Below, piece after piece: positions 26,120-35,268 of a stretch of 62,289 nt of DNA. Under the pieces are notes generated by a model. That model did not search any database. It saw only the letters and a program-made list of their open reading frames with translations, and was not told the origin of the DNA. Made by a program: the position numbers and the translations under genes. The stretch lies in NCBI GenBank assembly GCA_900541965.1, contig UQLN01000027.1, positions 1 through 62,289 of the forward strand. The letters are read 5' to 3'. The stretch is from an uncultured Parabacteroides sp. GTDB lineage: Bacteria; Bacteroidota; Bacteroidia; Bacteroidales; Tannerellaceae. Every line of letters begins with the position of its first letter. Within the stretch, counting starts at the first letter, position 1.

Positions 26120-27556
26120 ATGAACTGGTTATCAAAGAAACTGTTTTATACAATTGGAATTACATTACTCTGTAGCGGTTTACAGGCACAGAGCTTAGAT
26201 CAAGCTAAAAAATTATACAATGATGGCAAATATGCTGAAGCAAAGCCCGCATTTGAAAAGCTTGTCAAACAAGCACCTTCTAACGCGTCCTATAATCAAT
26301 GGTATGGGGTATGCTGCTATGAAACAGGAGATTTAGCCGGAGCTGAAAAACATTTGAAAGTGGCGGCTAAACGAAAAGTAGAAAATGCATATCCCTATCT
26401 TGCAAATGTTTATACAAAAACATATCGTTTCAGTAATGCGATTGAAACGTTGGAGGAATATATCAGCCAGTTGGAAAAAAGAAAGAAAAATACGGAAGCT
26501 GCTGCTGCCATGTTAGAAATAGCAGAAAATTCCCAACGCATGTTGGAAAAAGTCGAAAACATCCAAATCATAGACAGTATGGTTGTGGACAAGGATGATT
26601 TTCTTTCCGCTTATATACTAAGTGAAGAAAGTGGAACTCTGGATACTTACAGCAACTTTTTCCAGACTAACGAACCGGTTCATTCTGCCGTATACATGAA
26701 CCAGAAAGGAGACAAAATATATTATGCACATCCTACCGATGATTCCCGATACTGCCTTTATACCCAGTCCAAATTGATGGATAAATGGGGGGATGAAAAA
26801 CAATTACCGATGAATATCAATAGTAAAGATGATGATAATTATCCTTTTGTTCTTTCTGATGGCGTTACCATGTATTATGCCTCTCAAGGTAATGGATCTA
26901 TCGGTGGCTACGATTTATTTGTTACTCGCTATAATACAAATTCGGATTCTTATCTGTCACCGGAACAATTGGGGATGCCTTTTAATTCCCCATACAATGA
27001 TTATATGATGGTATTGGATGAAACAAAAGGATTAGGTTGGTTCGTTTCCGACCGTTTCCAGCCTGAAGGAAAAGTCTGCGTATACCTGTTTATCCCCAAT
27101 ACGGATAATAGCCGCATAGACAGCGATAACATCGATCTGAAACGTTCACGTGCTGCAATTTCTGCCATCCAAGACTCATGGAAACCAGAAATGAATTATA
27201 CGGATTTAATCCGTCTGTCACATACTGAAATTCCATATGGCGAACAGAAAATAGATAAAGACTTTGAATTTGTGATCGGTAATAATGTAGTTTATTACAC
27301 ATGGGAAGAAATTAAAAGTCCGGAAGCAAAAAGTTACTACGAAAAGGTTGTTGCAGTAAAAAAGCAAATCGACGAACTTAATGAAAAGCTGGACAACTTG
27401 CGTACTTCTTATACGACAGGAAATAAGGCGCGTCGTGAACAGTTGAAACCTTCAATACTTAAAGCGGAAGAACAATTAAGCAGCCTGCTCAACCAACCGG
27501 AAGAATTGGAAAAAAAAGCTCGTAATGCAGAAATAAATTATTTAAAGAAACGATAA
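26120..27556 (+). CDS. Exported TPR and PD40 beta-propeller protein
   Basis: A 478-residue protein with a signal peptide (about 1-23, ending GLQAQ). Tetratricopeptide repeats cover about 25-140 (DGKYAEAKPAFEKL, TGDLAGAEKHLKVA, and so on). PD40/TolB-like propeller strands follow at about 185-330 (GDKIYYAHPTDDSRYCLY, GVTMYYASQGNGSIGGYDLFVT). A C-terminal coiled coil spans about 410-478. The layout recalls the PorE/SprE-type periplasmic proteins but has no OmpA domain. It is 1 bp from NfeD, so they share a message. Confidence 0.75.
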   Translation: MNWLSKKLFYTIGITLLCSGLQAQSLDQAKKLYNDGKYAEAKPAFEKLVKQAPSNASYNQWYGVCCYETGDLAGAEKHLKVAAKRKVENAYPYLANVYTKTYRFSNAIETLEEYISQLEKRKKNTEAAAAMLEIAENSQRMLEKVENIQIIDSMVVDKDDFLSAYILSEESGTLDTYSNFFQTNEPVHSAVYMNQKGDKIYYAHPTDDSRYCLYTQSKLMDKWGDEKQLPMNINSKDDDNYPFVLSDGVTMYYASQGNGSIGGYDLFVTRYNTNSDSYLSPEQLGMPFNSPYNDYMMVLDETKGLGWFVSDRFQPEGKVCVYLFIPNTDNSRIDSDNIDLKRSRAAISAIQDSWKPEMNYTDLIRLSHTEIPYGEQKIDKDFEFVIGNNVVYYTWEEIKSPEAKSYYEKVVAVKKQIDELNEKLDNLRTSYTTGNKARREQLKPSILKAEEQLSSLLNQPEELEKKARNAEINYLKKR

Positions 27557-27557
27557 A

Positions 27558-28046
27558 ATGTTACTTGAAACAATTATCATCATATTCCTGATGCTCATAG
27601 CCATTGTGCTGGTTTTACTGGAAATATTCATGTTACCGGGAATCACGGTTGCAGGAATCGGAGGATTTTTGTTTGCTGCAGGAGGACTTTTTTATGCTTA
27701 TTCCATCAGTTTTTGGACAGGCAACCTGACATTAATCCTCTCCTTAGTCGCTTTTGGAGCCTCTTTTGCCTGGTTACTGCGTTCTAAATCATTCAGTAAA
27801 GTGGCATTAAAAACGGATATTGACTCCAAACTGGTTTCCACGCGCGACCTGAACATCAAACCGGGGGATGAAGGCATAACTATTTCACGCCTTGCCCCGA
27901 TAGGCAAAGCCCGCATTAACGGTATCGTTGTTGAAGCTAAAGCGATGGATGAACTGATCGATGAAAATACATCTGTCGAGGTTATAAGGATAGACGGATA
28001 CAACGTTATTGTACAAGTAAAAAATAATACAAATACTCACGAATAA
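27558..28046 (+). CDS. NfeD-family membrane protein
   Basis: A 162-residue protein with three membrane segments (about 4-22, 25-45, 53-72) and a C-terminal OB-fold (about 95-155, GDEGITISRLAPIGKARINGIVVEA). NfeD proteins pair with flotillin/stomatin proteins and help arrange membrane microdomains. The flotillin-like gene follows 11 bp later. Confidence 0.9.
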   Translation: MLLETIIIIFLMLIAIVLVLLEIFMLPGITVAGIGGFLFAAGGLFYAYSISFWTGNLTLILSLVAFGASFAWLLRSKSFSKVALKTDIDSKLVSTRDLNIKPGDEGITISRLAPIGKARINGIVVEAKAMDELIDENTSVEVIRIDGYNVIVQVKNNTNTHE

Positions 28047-28057
28047 ACATTATTAGT

Positions 28058-29050
28058 ATGGAAGTAGCTTTAGTTCCTTTAATCTTACTTGGAGCAGCGA
28101 TATTGCTGCTGGCAATTTTTTTCTACTATGTGCCTTTCCTACTCTGGATTTCGGCAAAAGTATCCGGTGTAAATATTTCGTTGATACAGCTCTTCTTGAT
28201 GCGTATCCGTAACGTGCCCCCTTACGTTATTGCACGTGCCATGATCGAAGCCCATAAAGCCGGATTAAAAACATTAACCCGCGACGAGCTGGAAGCCCAC
28301 TATCTGGCTGGTGGCCATGTAGAAAAAGTAGTGCATGCCCTGGTTTCCGCATCAAAAGCAAATATAGACCTGCCCTTCCAGATGGCTACAGCTATCGACT
28401 TGGCAGGACGTGATGTATTTGAGGCTGTACAAATGTCTGTAAACCCCAAAGTTATAGATACCCCTCCTGTTACAGCTGTAGCCAAAGACGGTATCCAGCT
28501 AATTGCTAAAGCACGTGTTACTGTCCGTGCTAATATAAAACAGTTAGTCGGAGGTGCCGGCGAAGAAACAATTCTGGCACGTGTAGGTGAAGGTATTGTC
28601 TCATCTATCGGTTCCTCGGAGAATCATAAAACAGTACTTGAAAACCCAGACTCAATTTCCAAACTGGTTTTGCGTAAAGGATTGGATGCCGGTACTGCTT
28701 TTGAAATCTTATCTATTGATATTGCAGACATCGACATAGGTAAAAACATCGGTGCCTTCCTACAAATGGACCAGGCGCAGGCCGACAAAAACATTGCACA
28801 AGCGAAAGCCGAAGAACGCCGCGCTATGGCCGTTGCCATAGAACAAGAGATGAAAGCAAAAGCTCAAGAGGCTCGTGCTAAAGTGATTGAAGCTGAAGCA
28901 GAAGTACCAAAAGCTATGGCTGAGGCGTTCCGTAGCGGCAATCTTGGCATCATGGATTATTATAAGATGAAAAATATCGAAGCAGACACTGGCATGCGTG
29001 AAGCTATTGCCAAGCCGGCAAATAATCCATCCAAACCGCTTAAAGATTAA
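28058..29050 (+). CDS. floA: Flotillin-like protein FloA
   Basis: A 330-residue membrane scaffold protein (UPF0365). An N-terminal hydrophobic hairpin (about 5-30) is followed by the SPFH-like domain and an Ala/Glu-rich coiled region (QAQADKNIAQAKAEERRAMAVA-type repeats, about 245-300). It forms functional membrane microdomains, together with NfeD just upstream. Confidence 0.93.
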   Translation: MEVALVPLILLGAAILLLAIFFYYVPFLLWISAKVSGVNISLIQLFLMRIRNVPPYVIARAMIEAHKAGLKTLTRDELEAHYLAGGHVEKVVHALVSASKANIDLPFQMATAIDLAGRDVFEAVQMSVNPKVIDTPPVTAVAKDGIQLIAKARVTVRANIKQLVGGAGEETILARVGEGIVSSIGSSENHKTVLENPDSISKLVLRKGLDAGTAFEILSIDIADIDIGKNIGAFLQMDQAQADKNIAQAKAEERRAMAVAIEQEMKAKAQEARAKVIEAEAEVPKAMAEAFRSGNLGIMDYYKMKNIEADTGMREAIAKPANNPSKPLKD

Positions 29051-29062
29051 AAAACAAGTCAT

Positions 29063-29926
29063 ATGATAGCCCCTTCAGAACTAATTATAAATGCAGATGG
29101 AAGCGCATTCCATCTGCATCTGAAACCGGAACAGCTTGCCGACCGTATTCTTTTGGTTGGCGACCCGGAACGGGTCAGCATGGTTGCCTCCTATTTCGAT
29201 ACGAAAGAGTGTGAAGTCTCCAGCAGGGAGTTTCATACGATTACCGGTACATACAAAGGGAAACGCATCACCACTTTGTCACATGGTATCGGTACGGATA
29301 ATATTGATATTGTTCTGAATGAATTGGATGCATTGGCTAATATCGATTTCAACACCCGAACTATAAAAAAAGAATTCAGGCAACTTACATTAGTCCGTGT
29401 AGGAACATCCGGAGGACTACAACCGTTTGTGCCTGTCGGTACGTATGTTGCTGCGGAAAAGTCTATCGGCTTTGATGGCGTATTATATTTCTATGCAGAT
29501 TCGGAAAAGGTACGCGATATGGATTTTGAGGCAGAACTTCATAAACAACTGCAATGGAAACTATCCGGTATACATCCTTATGTTGTATCTGCAGATTCCT
29601 CTCTGATTGAACAAATCACTCAAAACGACATTCTTCGTGGCATAACAATTGCAGCCAACGGATTCTATGGTCCACAGGGACGTAAATTACGCCTTCCCCT
29701 TGCAGACCCTCAACTAAATGAAAAAATAGAAGCCTTCCATTATAACGGTAGACAAATCACTAACTTTGAAATGGAAAGTTCCTCCTTAGCCGGTCTGTCG
29801 GCATTGATGGGACATCGTGCCATGACCGTTTGCTGCATCATTGCAGGACGCGTGGCAAAAGATATGAACACGGAATACAAAGGGTCCATTACCGGACTGA
29901 TAGAAACAGTTTTAGACCGCATCTGA
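29063..29926 (+). CDS. Nucleoside phosphorylase (uridine phosphorylase-like)
   Basis: A 287-residue phosphorylase of the PNP/UDP superfamily. It has the phosphate loop GDPERV (about 32-37), VRVGTSGG and the nucleoside motif NFEMESSSLAGLSALMGHRA. It releases the base from a nucleoside to give ribose 1-phosphate. Sequence context favours uridine, but the base is not certain. Co-directional with floA and rpiA. Confidence 0.87.
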   Translation: MIAPSELIINADGSAFHLHLKPEQLADRILLVGDPERVSMVASYFDTKECEVSSREFHTITGTYKGKRITTLSHGIGTDNIDIVLNELDALANIDFNTRTIKKEFRQLTLVRVGTSGGLQPFVPVGTYVAAEKSIGFDGVLYFYADSEKVRDMDFEAELHKQLQWKLSGIHPYVVSADSSLIEQITQNDILRGITIAANGFYGPQGRKLRLPLADPQLNEKIEAFHYNGRQITNFEMESSSLAGLSALMGHRAMTVCCIIAGRVAKDMNTEYKGSITGLIETVLDRI

Positions 29927-29972
29927 AACATCCATCCTTTCCACATTGTTTATAGTATATAAATGCAATATC

Positions 29973-30671
29973 ATGGAATGGACGAATACAATTATGACAT
30001 CTTTGGAATGGGGGAAAACAATTTCAAATAGAGAAGAAAAAGAAAAGGTTGCCGATATGATCGCGTCAAAAGTCAAAGACGGAGAAATAATTGGTGCAGG
30101 TTCCGGCTCCACGGCCTATCTGGCAATACTAAAAATAGCAGAACGGATAAAAGAGGAAAATCTACATATCCGTATCATCCCCACCTCACAGGAAATCAAA
30201 ATGACTTGTGCACATTTAAATATTCCTGTTACTTCTTTATGGGAATATCGCCCGGATTGGACATTTGACGGAGCGGATGAAATAGATAATGATTTTAATA
30301 TGATAAAAGGACGTGGAGGCGCCATGTTCAAAGAAAAGCTGCTGATAAATGCCAGTCCCAGAACCTATATCATTGCAGACGCTTCAAAACGAGTTTCCAA
30401 ACTAGGAGTTAAATTTCCGGTTCCTGTTGAAGTATTCCCGGAGGCTCTGACATATGTGGACCATGTACTTAGATCCTATAACCCCAAAGAAATAAAAATA
30501 CGTATGGCGGATAAAAAAGACGGTCCTGTTATCACTGAAAGCGGAAATCTTATTCTGGATGTATGGTTCAATAATATTCCAACCAATCTGGAAAAATCCA
30601 TCAAATCCATCACCGGAGTAATAGAAAGCGGACTTTTTATGCACTATAACGTAACCATATTGCAACCGTAG
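29973..30671 (+). CDS. rpiA: Ribose-5-phosphate isomerase A
   Basis: A 232-residue enzyme of the pentose phosphate pathway. It has the phosphate loop GAGSGSTA, DGADEID and the catalytic GRGGA-FKEKLL segment. The ATG at 29973 or 29994 gives a normal N-terminus; the ATG at 29946 would add residues not usual in the family. The pairing with the nucleoside phosphorylase fits ribose salvage. Confidence 0.92.
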   Translation: MEWTNTIMTSLEWGKTISNREEKEKVADMIASKVKDGEIIGAGSGSTAYLAILKIAERIKEENLHIRIIPTSQEIKMTCAHLNIPVTSLWEYRPDWTFDGADEIDNDFNMIKGRGGAMFKEKLLINASPRTYIIADASKRVSKLGVKFPVPVEVFPEALTYVDHVLRSYNPKEIKIRMADKKDGPVITESGNLILDVWFNNIPTNLEKSIKSITGVIESGLFMHYNVTILQP

Positions 30672-30702
30672 AGGCAGATGTTGCCCCTACAGTGTATCAT
30701 TT

Positions 30703-31446
30703 TTATTTCAGAAATCCCTGATCTTTCAGTACCTGAAGCAAGACTTCTGAGAAATGTTCATTATTTGCTTTGGTATAACGAACATCCGTAAAGACTTGTG
30801 CTAATGTCTCTTTATTATTTTCCTTAATAAATTGCTTATTGACTTCCAATGCTTCTTTTGCCTCATATAAAGCATCGATAGAAGCCGGGGTATAATCTGT
30901 ATAAATTTCCTGATGGACAATTGCCTCTAAAGGCAAACGTTCAACCTGCTCCGGCATGCCGTCCGGATAACCAACTGTTACTGTAACAATAGGCACAACC
31001 AGACGCGGTAATGACAAAGATGTGATAATCTGGTCTGCATTATAAGCCGTTGTCCCAAGGTAACAAATCCCTAATCCCTTTTCTTCTGCGGCATTACAAA
31101 AGGTCTGAGCAAACAGCATTGCATCAATGGTGGAGGCAATAAAAGTCTGCAAATTATCAAATCCAGCCACCGCATCCCGCTGTTCCGCCCATTTTACAAA
31201 ACGGTTGGCATCCGCACAAAAAGTTAAGACGACCGGAGCCTGGGTAATCATTGGCTGGTTGAAATGGGCAGGAGCCAGCTTTTCTTTATTAGCCTGGTCA
31301 CGGGTAATCACCACACTGTATAATTGCATATTCCCAGTGTTTGATGCACGGGCCGCAACTTCCAGCAATTCATTTAATAAAGTATCCGGAATATCCTGTT
31401 TTGTATATTTACGGATGGTCCTCCTGTTTTTCATTACATCTATCAT
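30703..31446 (-). CDS. Nitroreductase-family FMN protein
   Basis: A 247-residue flavin oxidoreductase. The N-terminal FMN motif is NRRTIRKYT, and the core has ASNTGNMQLYSVVIT, a GLGICYLG loop and LPRLVVPIVTVTVGYPD. The start at 31446 is supported by a -7 box at 31474-31481; the longer frame would start outside the transcript. The substrate is unknown. Confidence 0.88.
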   Translation of the reverse strand: MIDVMKNRRTIRKYTKQDIPDTLLNELLEVAARASNTGNMQLYSVVITRDQANKEKLAPAHFNQPMITQAPVVLTFCADANRFVKWAEQRDAVAGFDNLQTFIASTIDAMLFAQTFCNAAEEKGLGICYLGTTAYNADQIITSLSLPRLVVPIVTVTVGYPDGMPEQVERLPLEAIVHQEIYTDYTPASIDALYEAKEALEVNKQFIKENNKETLAQVFTDVRYTKANNEHFSEVLLQVLKDQGFLK

Positions 31447-31473
31447 ATTTCTGAGATTTAATATTGAACGATA

Positions 31474-31502
31474 CAAAAATAAGAGATAATTATGTAAGTT
31501 TG
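31474..31502. promoter_or_regulatory. Divergent -7 boxes of nitroreductase and DUF362 genes
   Basis: CAAAAATA at 31474-31481 (minus strand TATTTTTG) faces left; TAAGTTTG at 31495-31502 faces right. The two start sites are about 20 bp apart. Confidence 0.5.
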
Positions 31503-31522
31503 TACTCAAAACCAATAGAAGA

Positions 31523-32644
31523 ATGAGTACGTCTAAAGTTTACTTTACAAATCTCCGCACAACACCTACGAGCAACTTGCTGGACAAGATGGAACGGCTC
31601 GTTAAACGTGCTGGTATTTCAAACATTGATTTCAAAAATCAATTTGTAGCGATTAAGATTCATTTCGGGGAACCGGGAAATCTGGCTTATATCCGTCCTA
31701 ACTATGCAGCACGCATAGCAACTCTACTTCGGAGTCTTGGAGCCAAACCATTCCTGACAGACTGCAACACACTCTACTCCGGTCGTCGTGCTAATGCTGT
31801 AGACCATCTTCAAAGTGCCATGGAAAATGGTTTCAATCCCATTTCTGCAAAATGTGATGTAATCATAGCCGATGGCTTGAAAGGAACAGATTATCGCGAA
31901 ATAGAAATAAATGGCGAATATTGTAAAGCGCCTAAAATCGGAGCTGCCATTGCAGACGCAGACATCATCCTGACGATGAACCATTTCAAGGGACATGAAC
32001 AAACCGGTTTCGGCGGTGCCTTGAAAAACTTGGGTATGGGTTGTGCCAGTGTCGGAGGAAAGCTGGAATTACATTCTGCCGCACAACCGGTTGTAAACCG
32101 CGAACATTGTAAAAGTTGTAATATCTGCGTAAAACATTGCGCACACGACGCAATCCATTTGGATGATAACAAAATTGCAACTATCGATTATGATAAATGC
32201 GTGGGGTGCGGGCAATGTGTTGCTCTTTGCCAATATGATGCTGCTGTTATGGGTGACAATGATACATCCGAACGGCTAAACTGCAAAATTGCAGAATATA
32301 CGAAAGCTGTATTGCTGGATAAACCTCATTTCCATATCAGTTTCATCATGAATGTTTCTCCCGAATGTGACTGCTGGAACCATAATGATGCTGCAATCGT
32401 GCCGGATCTAGGTATTGCTGCATCTTTTGACCCAGTGGCATTGGACAAAGCTTGTGCCGACATTGTAATCAAAGCACCTATATTGGAAACAGGAAACCGT
32501 CTTTCCGATAAACCTCATCATGACCATTTGGAAGACTGTGACAAATTCCACCTGATGCATCCGGAAACAAACTGGCAATCGGGTCTGGAACATGCTGAAA
32601 AGATAGGATTAGGGACACAAGAATACGAACTTATCACTGTATAA
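31523..32644 (+). CDS. DUF362 protein with ferredoxin-type Fe-S domain
   Basis: A 373-residue protein. The DUF362 domain (about 1-180) has LSDCNTLYSGRRANA-like and NHFKGHEQTGFGGALKNLGMGC segments. Two 4Fe-4S motifs follow in the middle: CKSCNICVKHC and CVGCGQCVALC. A C-terminal DUF362 part comes last. It is likely an electron-transfer or reductase subunit; the partner is unknown. It ends 3 bp before mnmE. Confidence 0.85.
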   Translation: MSTSKVYFTNLRTTPTSNLLDKMERLVKRAGISNIDFKNQFVAIKIHFGEPGNLAYIRPNYAARIATLLRSLGAKPFLTDCNTLYSGRRANAVDHLQSAMENGFNPISAKCDVIIADGLKGTDYREIEINGEYCKAPKIGAAIADADIILTMNHFKGHEQTGFGGALKNLGMGCASVGGKLELHSAAQPVVNREHCKSCNICVKHCAHDAIHLDDNKIATIDYDKCVGCGQCVALCQYDAAVMGDNDTSERLNCKIAEYTKAVLLDKPHFHISFIMNVSPECDCWNHNDAAIVPDLGIAASFDPVALDKACADIVIKAPILETGNRLSDKPHHDHLEDCDKFHLMHPETNWQSGLEHAEKIGLGTQEYELITV

Positions 32645-32647
32645 TTA

Positions 32648-34033
32648 ATGAACGACACAATCTGCGCCATTTCAACTGCTCCGGGAGCCGGAGGTATTGC
32701 TGTTATCCGTGTATCAGGACCGGAAGCCATAGCCATTTGCAACAAGATATTTCAACCTCACATAACAGGGAAGAACTTATTGTCCCAGAAAGCGTATACG
32801 TTACGTTACGGAAGTATTCGCCGGGAAAACGAATTAGTTGATGATGTCCTTGTTGCATTATTCCGTGCCCCCCACTCTTTTACAGGGGAAAATACAGTGG
32901 AAATCACCTGCCACGGTTCTATTTATATCCAGCAACAAATTATGCAATTATTGATTGGCGCAGGTTGTCGTACAGCTCTTCCCGGCGAATATACACAACG
33001 AGCTTTTCTTAATGGGAAAATGGACCTTAGCCAGGCAGAAGCAGTTGCAGACCTGATAGCTTCAACTTCCGCCGGACAACATCGTTTGGCTTTCAATCAA
33101 ATGCGAGGTGGCTTTAGCAATGAATTGAAAGAGCTTCGCGAGCAACTCCTGCATATCACCTCTTTAATGGAGCTGGAACTGGATTTTAGTGACCATGAAG
33201 AATTAGAATTTGCAGATCGTAGCGAACTGAAGACATTAGCCTCTCACATTGAAACCGTGATATCCCGACTGGCTAATTCCTTTAGTGTCGGTAATGTCAT
33301 AAAAAATGGTATTCCCGTTGCTATCATTGGAGAAACAAACGCTGGGAAATCTACTTTACTGAATATCTTATTAAATGAAGAGAAAGCGATTGTCAGCGAT
33401 ATCCACGGAACAACTCGCGACGTGATAGAGGATACAGTAAACTTGCAAGGTATTTTATTTCGTTTCATCGATACAGCCGGTATTCGTGAAACACATGACA
33501 CTATTGAAAGTATCGGGATAGAACGTACTTTCCAAAAACTGGAACAGGCAAACATTGTTCTCTGGATGATTGATACAAGGGAGGCTTCCTCACAAATTGC
33601 CCAATTATCATCCCAAATTCTTCCGCGTTGTAAGGATAAACAACTTATCATTGTCTTCAATAAAGCAGATTTGATAGAAGAAACATCCCATATTATCCCG
33701 GCAAATCTACCTAGTGATATTCGCTCTATCTTTATTTCCGCAAAACAAAAAAACGGTATTGAGAAATTAGAACAGCTGTTAATTGAAGCTGCCAATATCC
33801 CATCATTATCACAAAATGACATCATTGTAACCAATGTACGTCATTATGAGGCTCTGACCCGTGCCCTTGAATCTATCCGCCGGGTACAGGAAGGATTAGA
33901 CGTTGACTTATCCGGAGATTTCATATCACAGGATTTGCGTGAATGTATCTATCACCTTTCGGATATTGCAGGGGAAGTAACTACAGACCAAGTACTGGGT
34001 AATATTTTTGAGAGGTTTTGCATCGGCAAGTAA
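32648..34033 (+). CDS. mnmE: tRNA modification GTPase MnmE
   Basis: A 461-residue GTPase that, with MnmG, makes the 5-carboxymethylaminomethyl group on wobble uridine. It has the folate-binding N-domain, the G-domain P-loop GETNAGKS (about 225-232), DTAGIRET and NKAD, and the invariant C-terminal CIGK, whose Cys is catalytic. The last codons overlap the presumed attachment site of a mobile element; the ending still reads CIGK, so the element restores the gene end. Confidence 0.96.
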   Translation: MNDTICAISTAPGAGGIAVIRVSGPEAIAICNKIFQPHITGKNLLSQKAYTLRYGSIRRENELVDDVLVALFRAPHSFTGENTVEITCHGSIYIQQQIMQLLIGAGCRTALPGEYTQRAFLNGKMDLSQAEAVADLIASTSAGQHRLAFNQMRGGFSNELKELREQLLHITSLMELELDFSDHEELEFADRSELKTLASHIETVISRLANSFSVGNVIKNGIPVAIIGETNAGKSTLLNILLNEEKAIVSDIHGTTRDVIEDTVNLQGILFRFIDTAGIRETHDTIESIGIERTFQKLEQANIVLWMIDTREASSQIAQLSSQILPRCKDKQLIIVFNKADLIEETSHIIPANLPSDIRSIFISAKQKNGIEKLEQLLIEAANIPSLSQNDIIVTNVRHYEALTRALESIRRVQEGLDVDLSGDFISQDLRECIYHLSDIAGEVTTDQVLGNIFERFCIGK

Positions 34034-34035
34034 GT
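34016..34035 (+). other. Presumed left attachment site of the mobilizable element
   Basis: The mnmE end TTTTGCATCGGCAAGTAA corresponds base for base in position to the SGI1-type site at the 3' end of trmE/thdF (TTCTGTATxGGTAAGTAA, from memory). Element genes start right after it. No second copy is found to the right, so the other end is outside the window. Confidence 0.6.
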
Positions 34036-34075
34036 GGTGATTACCAACGGTTAGCATATATCATCAATGATTATC

Positions 34076-34143
34076 AAGGCGTTCATTTTGAACGCCTTTC
34101 TTTTTAGCCTTATAAGCGATGGTTATCGTTTATAGGGCTTTTT
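34076..34143 (+). terminator. Two tandem terminators at the element left end
   Basis: First stem AAGGCGTTCA/TGAACGCCTT (34076-34085 with 34089-34098) with a T-run. Second stem 34106-34120 with 34125-34139 and TTTTT. They stop mnmE transcription from entering the element. Confidence 0.8.
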
Positions 34144-34216
34144 CAGCTCATTTTTGTACCGCATTTGTTGCTCGCTTGTTACTCTCCGATTTTAGGCGGA
34201 AAGGTCGTGGACACAC

Positions 34217-34243
34217 TGGTACGTCATGGTACGTGGTGGTACG
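34217..34243 (+). repeat. Three TGGTACG repeats at exact 10-bp spacing
   Basis: TGGTACG starts at 34217, 34227 and 34237. Ten-bp spacing puts all three on one face of the helix, as for arm-type sites of an integrase or excisionase, or an operator for the following HTH protein. Confidence 0.5.
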
Positions 34244-34281
34244 CGATGAAACAGATTTGGCGAAATAAACGGATAAATAAA

Positions 34282-35184
34282 ATGAGTAGTAGAATCGACA
34301 TTCAGAAAAGATGTAAGTGGTGCAACGCTGTTTTCACAGCTCATAAGACGACCACAGAGTATTGTTCACACCGATGTGCCAACCTTGCCTACAAAGACAG
34401 GGTTAGGAAACAGCGTATCGAAAGTCTGCAACACGAATTAAGGAAAAGTATAAAGACACCTCCTAATTTGAATAAGGAGTATCTTACTCCATCAGAAGTA
34501 GCCGAGTTATTAAACATTGGGCGTACTTCTATATATCGCTATATCCGCAATGGAATAATCAAAGTAATCCGGTTTGAAAGGAAAACGCTTGTTCGCAGAG
34601 CTGATATAGAAAATATGACTGACTATCTTTCGAAAGAAAACGAGAAGACATCAACAAAAGAGAAAGCCCCTATCACCGACTTCTACACCACTGCAGAAGT
34701 CAAAGAGAAATACCATGTAAACGAGTCATGGATATTTGCGGTAGCCAAGAAGAACAACATCCCTCGCACTTTCAATCGTGGCAAAACTTACTGGAGCAAG
34801 AAACATATAGACGCTTATTTTGCCAAGAAAGCCCCGAATCCTGACATTACTGAATGGTACAGCACCCAAGAAATGCAGGAGAAATTCGGCATGACTTTAT
34901 CCGCCATCTACTGTTTCGTTTCCAAGAATGCCATTCCGAAGAAGAAAGAGGGAATCATGGTGTACTATTCCAAGAAACATGTGGATATAGCAAAAGGTAT
35001 AGCTGCACCCGAAGAACCGCAATATTATACGGTAGCCGAAGCGATGGAGAAGTTCAACCTAACCCGTGACCAACTCTATCATTACGCAAAATATCATAAT
35101 ATCTCAAAGGTCAAGAAAGGCAAATACACGCTTATCTCCAAGCCAGAACTGGATAAGTTGCTTGCAGCACCGAAGATTGAATAA
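34282..35184 (+). CDS. Zinc-finger protein with tandem HTH domains (excisionase-like)
   Basis: A 300-residue DNA-binding protein. The N-terminus has a zinc finger CKWC-x14-CSHRC. Four HTH/MerR-like (HTH_17) modules follow: EYLTPSEVAELLNIGRTS, FYTTAEVKEKYHVNES, WYSTQEMQEKFGMTLS and YYTVAEAMEKFNLTRD. Each module is followed by a strand like KGKTYWSKKHIDAY. Such proteins sit beside integrases of Bacteroides mobilizable elements and probably control excision. The ATG at 34282 is chosen because the frame upstream of it holds the repeat sites and shows no family features. Confidence 0.8.
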   Translation: MSSRIDIQKRCKWCNAVFTAHKTTTEYCSHRCANLAYKDRVRKQRIESLQHELRKSIKTPPNLNKEYLTPSEVAELLNIGRTSIYRYIRNGIIKVIRFERKTLVRRADIENMTDYLSKENEKTSTKEKAPITDFYTTAEVKEKYHVNESWIFAVAKKNNIPRTFNRGKTYWSKKHIDAYFAKKAPNPDITEWYSTQEMQEKFGMTLSAIYCFVSKNAIPKKKEGIMVYYSKKHVDIAKGIAAPEEPQYYTVAEAMEKFNLTRDQLYHYAKYHNISKVKKGKYTLISKPELDKLLAAPKIE

Positions 35185-35268
35185 GTTATTTATCGGTGAA
35201 TGTACCCACTATCGAATCACCATATTCCTTTGCACCAAACAAATGTAAAACTCTAAATATTAAACAGT

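Noticed and set aside
34165..34281. Longer N-terminus of the multi-HTH protein
   Set aside because: This stretch holds phased DNA repeats and encodes no recognisable protein segment; ATG 34282 leads directly to the zinc finger.
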